A DNA stretch of 64,000 bases, from assembly GCA_012656075.1 (NCBI GenBank), contig JAAKBF010000024.1, forward strand, positions 186,001 through 250,000. Direction: 5' to 3'. The notes beneath the pieces are model-generated. The model was given only the letters and a program-made list of their open reading frames with translations. It had not been told where the DNA came from and did not search any database. The position numbers and the translations under genes are program-made. This stretch comes from Phytophthora hibernalis (Eukaryota; Oomycota; Peronosporomycetes; Peronosporales; Peronosporaceae). Positions 33,860-43,598 of the stretch are shown here, piece by piece; position 1 is the first letter of the stretch, and each line of letters starts with the position of its first letter.

Positions 33860-36203
33860 GTGGACAAAAAGCCAGGCGCAGTTGGCATGGTTCGTTCATC
33901 TCAAGACACTAAAACCACGGAAATGTTGGCTTGTTCGTCAGATCGACTTACACAAGAGTGGATGTTGGACACTGGAACTATTGTACATGTGTGTACGAGT
34001 GGGTCGTTATTCGTAGATGGTTTAAGGGAAGATACAGAATATTTTCATGATTGACAGGGAGACAGATCTACGTCGGACGGAATTGGTCGAGTTCGCATCC
34101 GGACAAGTAATGGCCTGGATCCAAATGATGATCAAATTGTTCCTGACTTGGAAGAAACTCGCTATTCGCCTCTTGTCGTCATACTAAACAGAAACGTAAG
34201 TCTTATAAGCGTCATCAGGGAAAGCGTCAGAAAGAAATTATGCGCGACTGATGTCGGATGTTTGCCACGTTGGTGTACTAACACCTGGAGGTAATATCTA
34301 CTTTCAGCTTGTGCAAGACGAAGCTTCTGGTTTCAAGTGGTGCTTCTTACTCAAGTAGAAGAGTGAAGCATCCGACAATGTCTTTAACTTGATATTGTAG
34401 CTGAAGAAAGATTTTGAGGTCAAATTGTTCTCCTGTGACCAAGGAAAAGAATTTGTGAACAACAATCTGACTGGCTTCTTGACGAAGAAGGGCATTAATC
34501 TTTTGACAACCAATGCTTACACGCCTGAGGAAAATTGTCTGGTGGAGAAGCTAAATGGTAGCCTAATGAACAAGGTGCGGGCAATCAATGAAGCTGCTGG
34601 GCTTCCGCCATGCCTGTGGGAAGAGGTACTCGGTTATGTGGTAGAAGTGGATAATATGAGCCGAACGAAAGCTTTAAACGGATTGACTCCTACGAAAAGC
34701 TTTATGGTTCTAAGCCGCAAGTCGACGACCTGCATGTTTGTGGATGTGTTTTTTTTATCATATTCCGAAGAAGAAACGTAGTAGCAAACTCGACATGCGA
34801 GCGAATCCGGATTATTTCTTGGATATGCGAGTACTTTGCTAGGCTATCGTATACTTGATTTGTGCACAGGGAAGCTAGTCGAGCGACGTGATGTCGTATT
34901 TCATGAAGATTTGACTGCGGACCCCAAGTATGTGCACAATCTTATTGACAACAAGTACTTTGGGAAGGCAATTGAATTGCCAGAGAACATCGACTTTGTT
35001 TCGTTGCCGGTGAGTCATATAAATCTACGACTGCAGGATCAAGGCGAAACGTCCGAGGGCGCAAGCAATGTTTCTGGAAATGATGCCGAGCCTATGGAAA
35101 TTGATGACGAGGACGGCGAAACGTTCTACGACACTGACGATGGTATAACGAAGCAATTTATTGACGATAGAGAGGATACCAGCAGCAATGAAGATAGAAG
35201 TGGGAGCAGTGACAGTGACTTCAGTGGGAGTAGGGCTCAAGTAATAGAAGGCGGTGTCACTGTTCGTCGCAATGGCCGAAACAATGAAATTGATGATACA
35301 ACTGCAGCAACTAGTGGGGGTGATACGACGGCGACGACACGTCGGGGTAATACAGCAAGTGGGAGAACTGTTCGAACGACTACCTCTACTGCTAGTAGAC
35401 CTTTGCGTAGGTCAACTCGTGCACGTCGACCACCTAAACGGTATGACCCGAGCCAATTTATGGTGGCTTGTACTTTTATTCAGTGCATGATGATTGCAAC
35501 GGTGTGTGACTTATTGAATCCGACTTCGGGGCAGGAGCCACTTGCGTCGGAACATGCTGCTGAGTGGAAACGTGCCATGGATACTGAGTACGATTCATTG
35601 GTGAGGAATCAAACCTGGGAACTGGTGCCGAGGCCCAAGTCGTCAAGAGGCAAACCTGTGAACGTACTGACTTCCTTGTGGGTGTTGGTTATGAAAAGAA
35701 ATGAAAAAGATTGGATTGAGAGACTCAAAGCTAGGTTGGCACTCAGAGGATATCGACAGAAGTATGGACTGGATTATCTTGAAACTTACTCGCCTGTCGT
35801 TCGAATCGAGTCTGTTCGACTTATTCTGCTACTTGCACTGTTGCTAGTGTTGGAATGTCGTCACGTTGATTTCGTGACGGCTTTCTTGAGTGGTGCGCTA
35901 GTTGATGTTGAGATTTTCATGGAGCAACCTGAGGGTTATGCCGATGGCTCTGGGAGAGTTTGTCGACTGCTGAAAGGGCTTTATGGCCTAAAACAGGCTT
36001 CTCGTATCTGGAACAACACATCTGAGTGCACTTTTGATGCAGGAGTGTATTGGAAAGTGGGAGAGCACAACAAAATCTTTCTCACGGTTTATGTTGATGA
36101 TATTTTGATTGCTGCGGACTCAAGAGATATTGCCATTGTAGTTGAAGGATCTTGGTCGAGTCAAGCATCTATTGGGAATGGAAATCAACTACAAGCCATG
36201 TGA
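33860..36203 (+). pseudogene. Copia pol: protease, integrase and RT
   Basis: A protease motif (WMLDTGTIVHV, about 33960-33993) carries the catalytic DTG. An integrase piece (LFSCDQGKEFVNNNLTGFL, about 34420-34480, with a later VEKLNGSLMNKVRA) carries the second-Asp block. A long acidic, low-complexity linker spans about 34850-35440. RT follows from about 35560: EYDSLVRNQTWELVPRP, LKARLALRGYRQKYGLDY, HVDFVTAFLSGAL, GLYGLKQASRIWN and the YVDDIL active site at about 36090. The longest intact frame is 34836-36203. The integrase frame is broken near 34060-34420 and at 34780. Confidence 0.85.
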
Positions 36204-37118
36204 GGTTTTGTGTATCTCCCAGACGGCTTACATCGAGCAAATGCTGGAGAAGTTTGGATTGTCTGAGGCGAAATCAGTTCGATCTCCACAAATGCATAAT
36301 GAACCGACCCTCGTGTCGAAAAGAACAGCAAATAGATTAATGCTCCCGATCTCCCTTTCGGTGAAATGGTGGGCTCTCTACAATATTTGGTGCACTGTAC
36401 GCGACCTGACTTGGCTAATGTAGTGCGAACACTTGGACGATACGGAAGCGCGTACACAAAGGCAAATTTTCGTCAAGCACAAGGAGTAATGCGATATCTG
36501 AGCGGTACGAAGCATCTAGGGTTGGTGTATCGGTACAAGGCGGTGGATAATATGTTTATCGATGCGTTTGCGGACTCAGATCACGCAGGGTGTCCTGAGA
36601 CGAGCCGTTCGGTGACTGGGTATGCTCTGCGACTAAATGAAAATGTGTGGCACTGGAGAAGCAAGAAACAGAACACTGTGGCAGATGACACATGTGCTGA
36701 AGAACTAATTGCTGCACACAAGTGCACCAAAGAGGTAAAGTATGCGCAGATGATGTTGAAGGATCTGGGTATCAAGCAGCAAAATACGTTTACCCTCTAC
36801 TGTGATAACCAAAGTGCCATCAAGGAAGTGGATAATAAAGGTAATTCGCAAGAGCAGAAGCATTTTTCAAAGAAGACACGCTCTATTGATGAATGGGTTG
36901 AACGTGGCCGGTTGCGTATGGAGTACGTTCCCACCACTGACAATATTGCTGAAATTTTCACAAATGTTTTGGGGCCGTTTGTCTTTGAGCGTTTGCGTGA
37001 CAAGCTCAATGTTGAAGATGTTCAAGTCGCATGGGCGTCTGTGGATGCACCAAGTATTACTATGGCAACTGGAAACGAGTCTGATTGCGAGTCGGACGAC
37101 TCCATAAGCGAAAACTGA
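36142..37118 (+). pseudogene. Copia RT thumb and RNase H
   Basis: Text after the RT palm includes KHLLGMEINY, then VGSLQYLVHCTRPDLANVV (36366) and DAFADSDHAGCPETSRSVTGY (36561), the Copia RNase H start. It continues with LYCDNQSAIKEVDN (about 36796) and RLRMEYVPTTDNIAEIFTN, and ends at 37118. One frameshift lies near 36170 and another near 36360. This is the standard C-terminus of a Ty1/Copia polyprotein. Confidence 0.85.
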
Positions 37119-37261
37119 TGGTGGTCGAGGCCTCGTCGGTAGCGTGTTTATGGTGGAGTCAAATGCATGGACAGTTTGATTTTTTTCTGTCCTGCTTTAT
37201 GTTTTGATGATTCTAACTCTTGTGAGTATGTAAAGGTTGAGCAACCAAAGGGGAGTACGAG

Positions 37262-37479
37262 TACGAGAATAAGGCTGCGGTCAGTAAGTCACTTCGGTAG
37301 CTGCAACGTTGGTGACATATATGGTATTGAATGACCTGCGTGGCGAGTGGTGGTTGAGGACAAGACTACCAGGATAAAGGACTTCCAAGAAAGATGTCCG
37401 AGAGATTTCTAGGATAATCCTTTGCATGCATGCAAAGTCCTATTGGCCGCGGCCAGTGTAGTCAAGATATGTCCACGGG
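37262..37479 (+). repeat. Copia 3' LTR, first 218 bp
   Basis: Matches 32440-32657 closely (for example GGCTGCGGTCAGTAAGTCAC and GGCCGCGGCCAGTGTAGTCA) and stops abruptly after TCCACGGG at 37479. That is the left inversion breakpoint. The next base of the LTR (GG, completing G5) is at the far end of the inverted block. Confidence 0.9.
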
Positions 37480-39263
37480 CAGGGCCTTCAATCTCTCGGA
37501 CACAGCCGGAGAACTTTTAAACGAAGCTTGCATGGTGACGAATACGAGGCGAGACTTGTCCAGGCGCTCTATCAATCCACTCGGCGTTGCTTTTTTGGAT
37601 TTGTTTACTAACTTGAGTGTCTTGTGATATTGTTCGAGGGGGTTATTCGTGGCTGCACAACCTGCTGGCGTGTCGAACGCTTGCCATTTTCCATAGCGAG
37701 GGTGTAAAATCCGCTGTTTGATAATGTTATCTGCTACCTTTTAAAATGGCTCACAAAATCCGGACGCGGAGCGCCATGCTTCCAACATGTTCGCTCTCCT
37801 ACACTCAAACGCCTCGTCATTGAGAGCGTAGTGCATGCTGTTTAGTTCACGAAAATCATCTCAATAGTCACACGTTCTAATTTTCCATGGGTGTACTCTT
37901 TCACGTTCTTGCAAACGTGGAACTAGCACATTAGAATTTTTGACCCCGGTAATTCAGATTGGCATGCGTTATACTGAGCATTATCCGCATCGGTCATCAC
38001 AAACTGGGGTGAAAAACTAACCATAAATGTTTCCCGCACAACCCGTTTCGTAAACGCTAGACACCACGTGATATCCGTTGCCGTGCGGTTAGATGTGCAA
38101 TAGTAAAGCACTGGAAAGAACTTGCCTCGACAGTCTGAAATCCCAAACACGAACACAGGAAATTTCTGTTTAACGACACTGTGCGTGCTTTCAATATGAT
38201 AAATGGTCGTGCAACGAGGGTCATTTTGAGCGGAAACGTAAGTTTCCATCAACGAGTAGCACGTGAGTCCAATTCGAAATGATGACGTAAGTGACCCCTT
38301 TCCGAGGTTGGGAATCAAATTTATGTCTTCGTATGTCGTGTCTCACAGAACGATCAAGTTCTCTCTAGATTCGCTGACATTTTCAACGCTGTCGTACATG
38401 TGTTGGCAGTATAGGTCAAATACTGGTTGTATTGCATCCTGCTTGTGGGCTTTTGCCACTCTCCAACGAAATTTTGCACCTGCGATAGTTGCGGTGCCGG
38501 GCCTTCCAACGTACCACGCTGGATCTTCTTGCACATTATTGCAAGGAAGTCGACTGATGTATGAGAAGTGTCGTCCGCGAGTCTATCGGTAATAATTACC
38601 TTCATTTCATCCGTAAGTGAAGGTGCCTTTGGCGATGAGGCTGCCGGGTCTGTCATGGAGTGTACACCGTCGACTGAAACACTGGCCATTGTGGTCGATT
38701 CACAGGTTAAAATCCTGTACCGACATTGGCATTGTGTTCCACTGAGCGCAGCGTGCTGATGTACATTTGGTTATTACTCTGCTCATTTTGTGGCGCCTCA
38801 TCCTACTTTCATCTTCATCATACTCGGCATGATCGAGAGAGCAAGTTGCGGGGTCGTTTCTGCAGCGACTGCGGCTTGGCAAAGAATTCAAGTACTCACA
38901 TAATGTGATGTCGGTGTCTGTAGCCGAATTACATATCTCTACCCAGGGTATGCGCGTCCTGCTACGGGGCGTGGGTTGCTCGTCGTCGACGTGAGCCTGC
39001 AATGCAACACAACCTTTGTGAGTCTCTATTAGGCATACAATATCCAGGCATTTATCGTTTACGAACGCTTGCTGCCACGGATGTTGGTAGTTCGGCCATG
39101 GTTGTCTGGAGGGTGGTTGTCTTGGGGTGGGTGGTTGCCTTGGGGGTTGTTGTAGGAATGCACCACTGAAACGTGGGCCCAGACGCGTCCCTAATTTTAG
39201 AGGAATCCATGAAACTACAGTCAGAAGTTTTGCAGGCCATAAGTTAATGGTGTTAAAACTCAA
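37480..39263 (-). pseudogene. MULE-2 transposase, N-terminal and core part (inverted)
   Basis: Reading the minus strand from 39263: a Pro/Gln-rich leader, a Cys/His N-terminal domain (NDPATCSLDH, TKCTSARC, about 38800-38720), a helical segment (38689-38354) and the DDE core at 38318-37923. The core includes VFGISDCRGKFFPVLYY and VMTDADNAQYNA. Next comes a piece at about 37740-37480 with TNNPLEQYHKTLKL and ending SERLKAL exactly at the breakpoint. Three or four frame changes occur. The C-terminal part continues on the plus strand at 39735. Confidence 0.8.
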
Positions 39264-39390
39264 ATCTATGGTGTTTTCCCTGAAAACTATGGTGCGTAAT
39301 AATACTGGAACTTATGGTGACGATTTTATTTTCTGGGGTGGTGGTCCTGATATATGTGGTGGAGATACCCCTCCCACTCACAATTTAGTC
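39225..39390. repeat. MULE-2 left TIR-like block
   Basis: TATGGTG and GGTGGTGG motifs recur about every 22-25 bases (for example 39247, 39268, 39288, 39313, 39338 and 39357), like the internally repetitive TIRs of MULE-1. This is the 5' end of MULE-2, inside the inverted segment. A matching right end after 40590 was not found. Confidence 0.5.
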
Positions 39391-39552
39391 ATTTGCTAAT
39401 AACATATATATCCCCTCTGAAATGACATTCGCATATTAGTTGGCGAAAGCTAAGGAAAAACTAAAATAAATATTTTAAAAAGAATGAATCGAAATTACTT
39501 GTGTGACGGAGCGACAAAATAGATGCTAAACAGTGCTACGGGGAATGGAACG

Positions 39553-39734
39553 TACGAGATACTCGTAGTGTGATCTCGTAGCACTTCTTCTTAATGAACC
39601 AGATTAGACAGACGTCTAAGTGATCGTACCAACAAAAACAATAACCAAAAACACTGCGAGCTCCAAGTGAAAAGGAACTATGATTGATGTTGTTTTAGTG
39701 TTGTTGTAGGGAAAGCTTCTCGACCAATAAAACC
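39553..39734 (-). repeat. Copia 3' LTR, last 182 bp (inverted)
   Basis: The reverse complement of this block matches 32658-32837, including CTTTCCCTACAACAACACTA and the terminal TATCTCGTA. GAACG follows at 39548-39552, which is the inverted CGTTC target duplication. Confidence 0.9.
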
Positions 39735-40589
39735 TATAATTTGACTCGAAGGAATCAAGAGCTGATTGCTACACTAATTCCTGCTGCGGATAATATCCCC
39801 TCACATTTTGTGCAAGTCCTACATCAGCCCAGAAGCCGGTACGGAGATACCGAAAGTCGTAGTGCAGACGACTTTTACATCACCCAGACGAAAAAATCAC
39901 CGTTTAAATCAATCCATGTTCTCCGCATGCAATGGCAAAGTATGCCGAGAGATGGATGGCTCGTGAATGCGCTTTCGAGGACATGTAGCTGCCGATTTAG
40001 CGCCAAATTCGGAATATGTCTACATATAATTCACAGTACGCGTGAACGCATGTTGTGTTGTCCTGGAATTCCCGACCCAATTCAAACATTCGTACGTCAA
40101 AGCGGTGGGGTTAGCCGACCAGTGGTCGAGCAGCACGTAAGTGATGGTATATCGTCTGAAGTTGAATCTGTTCAACGTTTCATAGATGACATGCCTGTAC
40201 ATGGTCCGTGGTCACGCTCTCCGATGTCTGGTAGTACCCCTCGCCAAGATTTTGGTAGAACCTTTATCCAAGAGTTGCACTCAGTCGACGAAGAAGAAAA
40301 CATAAATTTGGCGGGTAGAAGGCCAAGTAACCCTCTTGAGGAAACTGTTCGTCGCGCAGTCGATGTACATCGGTCTACGGTTCCTGAACGAGAACGGTTC
40401 CTTTCTCTTTATGATGTTGGTGAATCCCAGCATGCTCCGAGATATTACTCTTCTGCTGACAGTGGCCAGCCTCCTATCAATGCGGTCTCCATTTACCCTG
40501 ATCAAAGCGAGCAGGTTCCATCTGTGCATGATACAACAAACGACCGATTCACATGTGCAGCCTTCCCAACGATTGAACACGTGTCGTGA
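39735..40589 (+). pseudogene. MULE-2 transposase, C-terminal part
   Basis: An open frame continues the MULE transposase from the breakpoint: RRNQELIATLIPAADN, then SADDFYITQTKK and SIHVLRMQWQSMPRDGWLVNA. A SWIM zinc finger follows (CSCRFSAKFGICLHIIH, C-x-C..C-x-H, about 39983-40033). A Ser/Asp-rich tail ends at 40589. Unlike the rest of the element this part has no stop over 280 codons. SWIM domains are typical of MULE transposases and the FAR1/FHY3 proteins derived from them. It now begins at an inversion joint and lacks its own start. Confidence 0.8.
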
Positions 40590-41035
40590 TTCGTGCGATC
40601 AAACAAAGCGCCGTAGGTGTTAGTTCGCGCTGATATTCAATATATGCTACACAACACAATATATTACTTCTTCAAAACAATTTTTAACATGCACATTCGT
40701 CCCCTGAAGCGGTTGGAGCAGGGCATAGCAGCACTGCAGACGTCGTTGTCCCTTTTGTCGCACGACAGGTACAACTAGGTTCCAGACTCGGGTAATTATT
40801 TATTACCCAAACAACGCGTAAGTTTGGGGGTCTTTGCTTACATTTATGTCCAGTATGTCTTCTCCGCACCGTACGTGGAGACTATTATAAGTGAATTCCA
40901 CCTAATCACCCCTACATTTAAGCATTTACATGTTTGTAGAAAAAGCGACAATAGTAGCTGGCCCGCTAGCCGATGTATTGGAACCCCAACGAAAACCACA
41001 ACTACTGCAATCGTTGATGCTGTACAGCTTGCTTT

Positions 41036-41127
41036 CATGATTTGTAGCTAAATGACATCCCTCCTTAAGGCGACTTGAAACTTATCCGATGTAGAAAAAG
41101 GGACCGGGTCCCCACATATATTGTCCC
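41036..41127 (+). repeat. Dispersed repeat, copy 2
   Basis: Matches 9682-9772 in the same orientation, including CATGATTTGTAG, GACATCCCTCC, CGATGTAGAAAA and the GGGACC.GGTCCCCA hairpin. The surrounding 40590-41700 holds no gene I can support. An open plus frame at 41075-41515 has no motif, and the minus strand opposite is equally plausible. Confidence 0.6.
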
Positions 41128-41706
41128 TGTCATAATAGTTGATCCAAAAATATTAACACATGCTACGTTTCGAGGTGTAGCACCTTCAATTTTGGTCGGC
41201 CAGGACTGTACGGGCCAACAACAGAATGCTACGTCAATAAGCTATCGAATGGTGTTGTTTGTAAATGCATCAGCCCAGTTTAAGAATGGTGTTAGCCTGC
41301 CAACTCCACAGGGAGAGCGGGCTGTGATTGTGGCGGCCTCAAAATACTTCATCGTCGAGAAGCAGGCTGGCCGCAGACTACTGCGAATTAGCCAAAACGG
41401 ACATCAGATTCGGAATCTAACGTGTCTCTTTCACCCTTTACATAACTATCGTATTTGGTTTTGTCAAGTTATCCCAGTCATTTTAAGCGCCAAACGTTTG
41501 GATCAACTATTATGACGGGGACAACTAGGGCTTCGCGAAGACTGAGATAGTATCGTGCTAAATACGCTATAACCGGGGTTCGTGTAGGCTGGGATAGCAT
41601 ATATTTTTACAAAGGAGCGCGAAATCATGAAGTATGCCTTGCTCCACCCACTACATGTAGCATAGCGAAACAAGTATGAGAAAAATACATTATCGATTTA
41701 GCAACA

Positions 41707-42110
41707 TTAAAACGCGTTAGCAAAGAATTGATCAGAGGCCGCAAAGATTTTGTACCACACAAGACGACCATCCAAACAGCGGCGCGACTTGTAGCACTCT
41801 ATCTGTGTTGAATTTGAGGGGTAGTGCGCCGTCAGCCATTTCAATATCTCGAGATGGCCGAAGTCCGCCGCCAGCGTGGGCGCACCTCGAGAGCACACTG
41901 CGCCACAACATTCGTGTAGGTACACGCGTGCTGCTGCGTTATCCATCGCTTGCTCAGTGCAGCCCTCATTTCTATTCAAATTGAGCCATTTTACCACCGC
42001 AAGGTGACCATTACCAGCTGCAAAGTCAATTGCATTGGTCGAACAGTCCAATTGTTGTTGATGAAGCCACTGCACAACGACCAAATGTCCGTTCCCTGCG
42101 TCTTCATCCT
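41707..42110 (-). pseudogene. Ankyrin-repeat protein fragment
   Basis: Two clear ankyrin-type units read GNGHLVVVQWLHQQQLDCST and AAGNGHLAVVKWLNLNRNEG (about 42100-41950). A third, degraded unit (DFGHLEILKWLTAHYP) lies at about 41850. This is the diagnostic 'a...GHL.vVkWLh.n..egct..Amd.AA' pattern of the large oomycete ankyrin family. The third unit follows a rearranged patch and the C-terminus ends without a further repeat. A minisatellite truncates the 5' side. Confidence 0.65.
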
Positions 42111-42162
42111 TTGCTCGAGTCGTTCCAAATTGGTTGCAGTTCTGCTAATAAGCCATTTGGGG

Positions 42163-42415
42163 GTCGTGGTTGTCACCGATATGTAATCGGTATACCGGTG
42201 CTCGTGTGACCAGACGTGGTTGTCACCGATACGTAATCGGTATACCGGTGCTCGTGTGACCGGCAGTTTGAGGACCGTGGTCGGCACCGATATTGTATCG
42301 GTATACTACCGGTGCCAGTGCGACCGGACAAATAAGCGCCCGTGGTTGGCACCGATATGTAATCGGTATACCTGTGCCAGTGTGACCTGACACCGATACC
42401 ATATGGTATGTCATT
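42163..42415. repeat. Minisatellite, about 50-60-bp units
   Basis: About five units share CACCGATATGTAATCGGTAT followed by ACCGGTGCTCGTGTGACC. The first two are nearly identical (CGTGGTTGTCACCGATA starts near 42165 and 42215); later units diverge (GGCACCGATATTGTATCGGT). Each unit contains the palindrome ACCGATA.GTAATCGGT. It abuts the ankyrin fragment. Confidence 0.85.
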
Positions 42416-42834
42416 TGCTATACCGAGGGGCCCGTACAATTAATCCTAGTTGGGCTGTGCGATTAAGCACTTCGTTGCTTACTATCTCAGTATAACACAT
42501 ATGTGAGGTTAGGCGGTTCACACTTAGTGTTTTCACTCAGTGTTGGGGTGCGAAGCTTGCTCTATTTGACACTGCCGAGGGTTAAAAAGATGGTATTAAT
42601 AGGAACTTCTAGACTACGGGTAGTTTGTGGAGGCAAATCGCAGAATGAGTGAGTAGGTTGGAGACATTAACGGCGCCTGACAGCCTGTCAATCAGATGAA
42701 CATGGTGCGACGAGTCCGAACCCTTTTCACATACCGTTAAAAGTTACACTCGCCAGGCTATCCCAGCAAAATTACACATTGTGTGAACACTAGCTTACAC
42801 TATTGATGTCATACTACTGTGCTTTGCAGCTGAA

Positions 42835-43053
42835 ATGTCGCTCCGTATTATGACTCTGTGCTCCTTCAACGGCTGCTCAACCATCTCCGTCTCCAACGGT
42901 GTCTGCTGGACCCACAGCGGTGGCAAGCCGTGCGCAATGGAGGGCTTTACCCTCCCGGCTTACGAGCGCACCAATCACCGCTGCACGCTGCACTTCGAGG
43001 AGAAGCAGCCCAGCAACACAGCAACAACCCTCACTGGAGTGAGATTTGACTAA
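42835..43053 (+). CDS. Small Cys-rich protein, WRKY19-like zinc-finger fragment
   Basis: A 72-codon frame contains CSFNGCSTISVSNGVCWTHSG, then KPCAMEG and RCTLHFEE. The spacing C-x4-C, C-x2-H and a GG-x-x-C follow the repeated 'C...GC......G.C..HGG...C' finger that is abundant in oomycete WRKY19-like zinc-finger proteins. Those proteins usually have many tandem units, while here there is a single unit, so this is a fragment or a very small paralog. Function is unknown. Confidence 0.4.
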   Translation: MSLRIMTLCSFNGCSTISVSNGVCWTHSGGKPCAMEGFTLPAYERTNHRCTLHFEEKQPSNTATTLTGVRFD

Positions 43054-43598
43054 TAACAGTTTGCAAACAATAGTGATAGCAGTACAGTTAACGCTAGTGT
43101 TTTTGCGAGCACAAGTAGTGAGCGTCAAAGAGCACAGAAGTGCTGTAGGAAGTATTAATTTAGGAACATATGCTGGGAACGAAGGCACGGCAACCTTTTC
43201 TTTGTCATTCGTCAAAGCGCACAAGCTCACTATTATAATATAGCTGGCTACAGTGCTCGCGACCGATGCTCGCCCCCGACGCAGCTGATTTGAGTTTGTC
43301 GGTGCGATGTTGCTCAGCCATTGACTGTGTTACAAGCAACGTATTTTGGACGAATTAATCTGTGTGAGGCTTTCCGTACAGCAAGCCGTCCTCCCAGGAT
43401 AAGTAGGGTTGACTGTAATTTCGAACTGCGAACCAAAGCGGTCCAACAGCCCGCGAACCAATTGGTTTCAGATGCCTTCAAAGAGAAGAGGGAGTTTTTG
43501 GATAATATCCATATTATGTAGAGGCAACTTGTCTAAATTGTCTGTGGTGATAAGACGTCGGTTGGCGTCTAAGACAACTTTCCCTTTTGAAACTATGC

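Larger units (their letters stand above)
32440..39734 (+). mobile_element. Ty1/Copia retrotransposon, 3' LTR split by inversion
   Basis: The 5' LTR 32440-32837, an internal region with gag, protease, integrase, RT and RNase H (32892-37118), a polypurine tract AAAGGGGAG at about 37246-37254, and the first 218 bp of the 3' LTR (37262-37479) are in order. The last 182 bp of the 3' LTR lie inverted at 39553-39734. Integrase before RT is the Copia order. Frameshifts and stops make it non-autonomous. The coordinates given run to the displaced LTR end and therefore include MULE-2 sequence from 37480 on. Confidence 0.9.
37480..39734 (-). other. Inverted 2,255-bp segment
   Basis: Reverse-complementing this block joins 37479 to 39734, which restores an unbroken LTR (TCCACGGGGG TTTTATTG as in the 5' LTR). 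It also joins 37480 to 39735, which restores an unbroken MULE transposase frame (SERLKAL then YNLTRRNQEL, as in MULE-1's SERLKTL YNLTVRRQEL). No base is lost or gained at either joint. No obvious inverted repeat lies at the breakpoints. Confidence 0.9.

Noticed and set aside
41075..41515. 146-codon plus-strand frame as a gene
   Set aside because: No motif, and the opposite strand is equally readable in parts. It begins inside a dispersed repeat.
42163..42439. Tyr/Thr-rich minus-strand frames as repeat proteins
   Set aside because: They are translations of the minisatellite and have no independent support.
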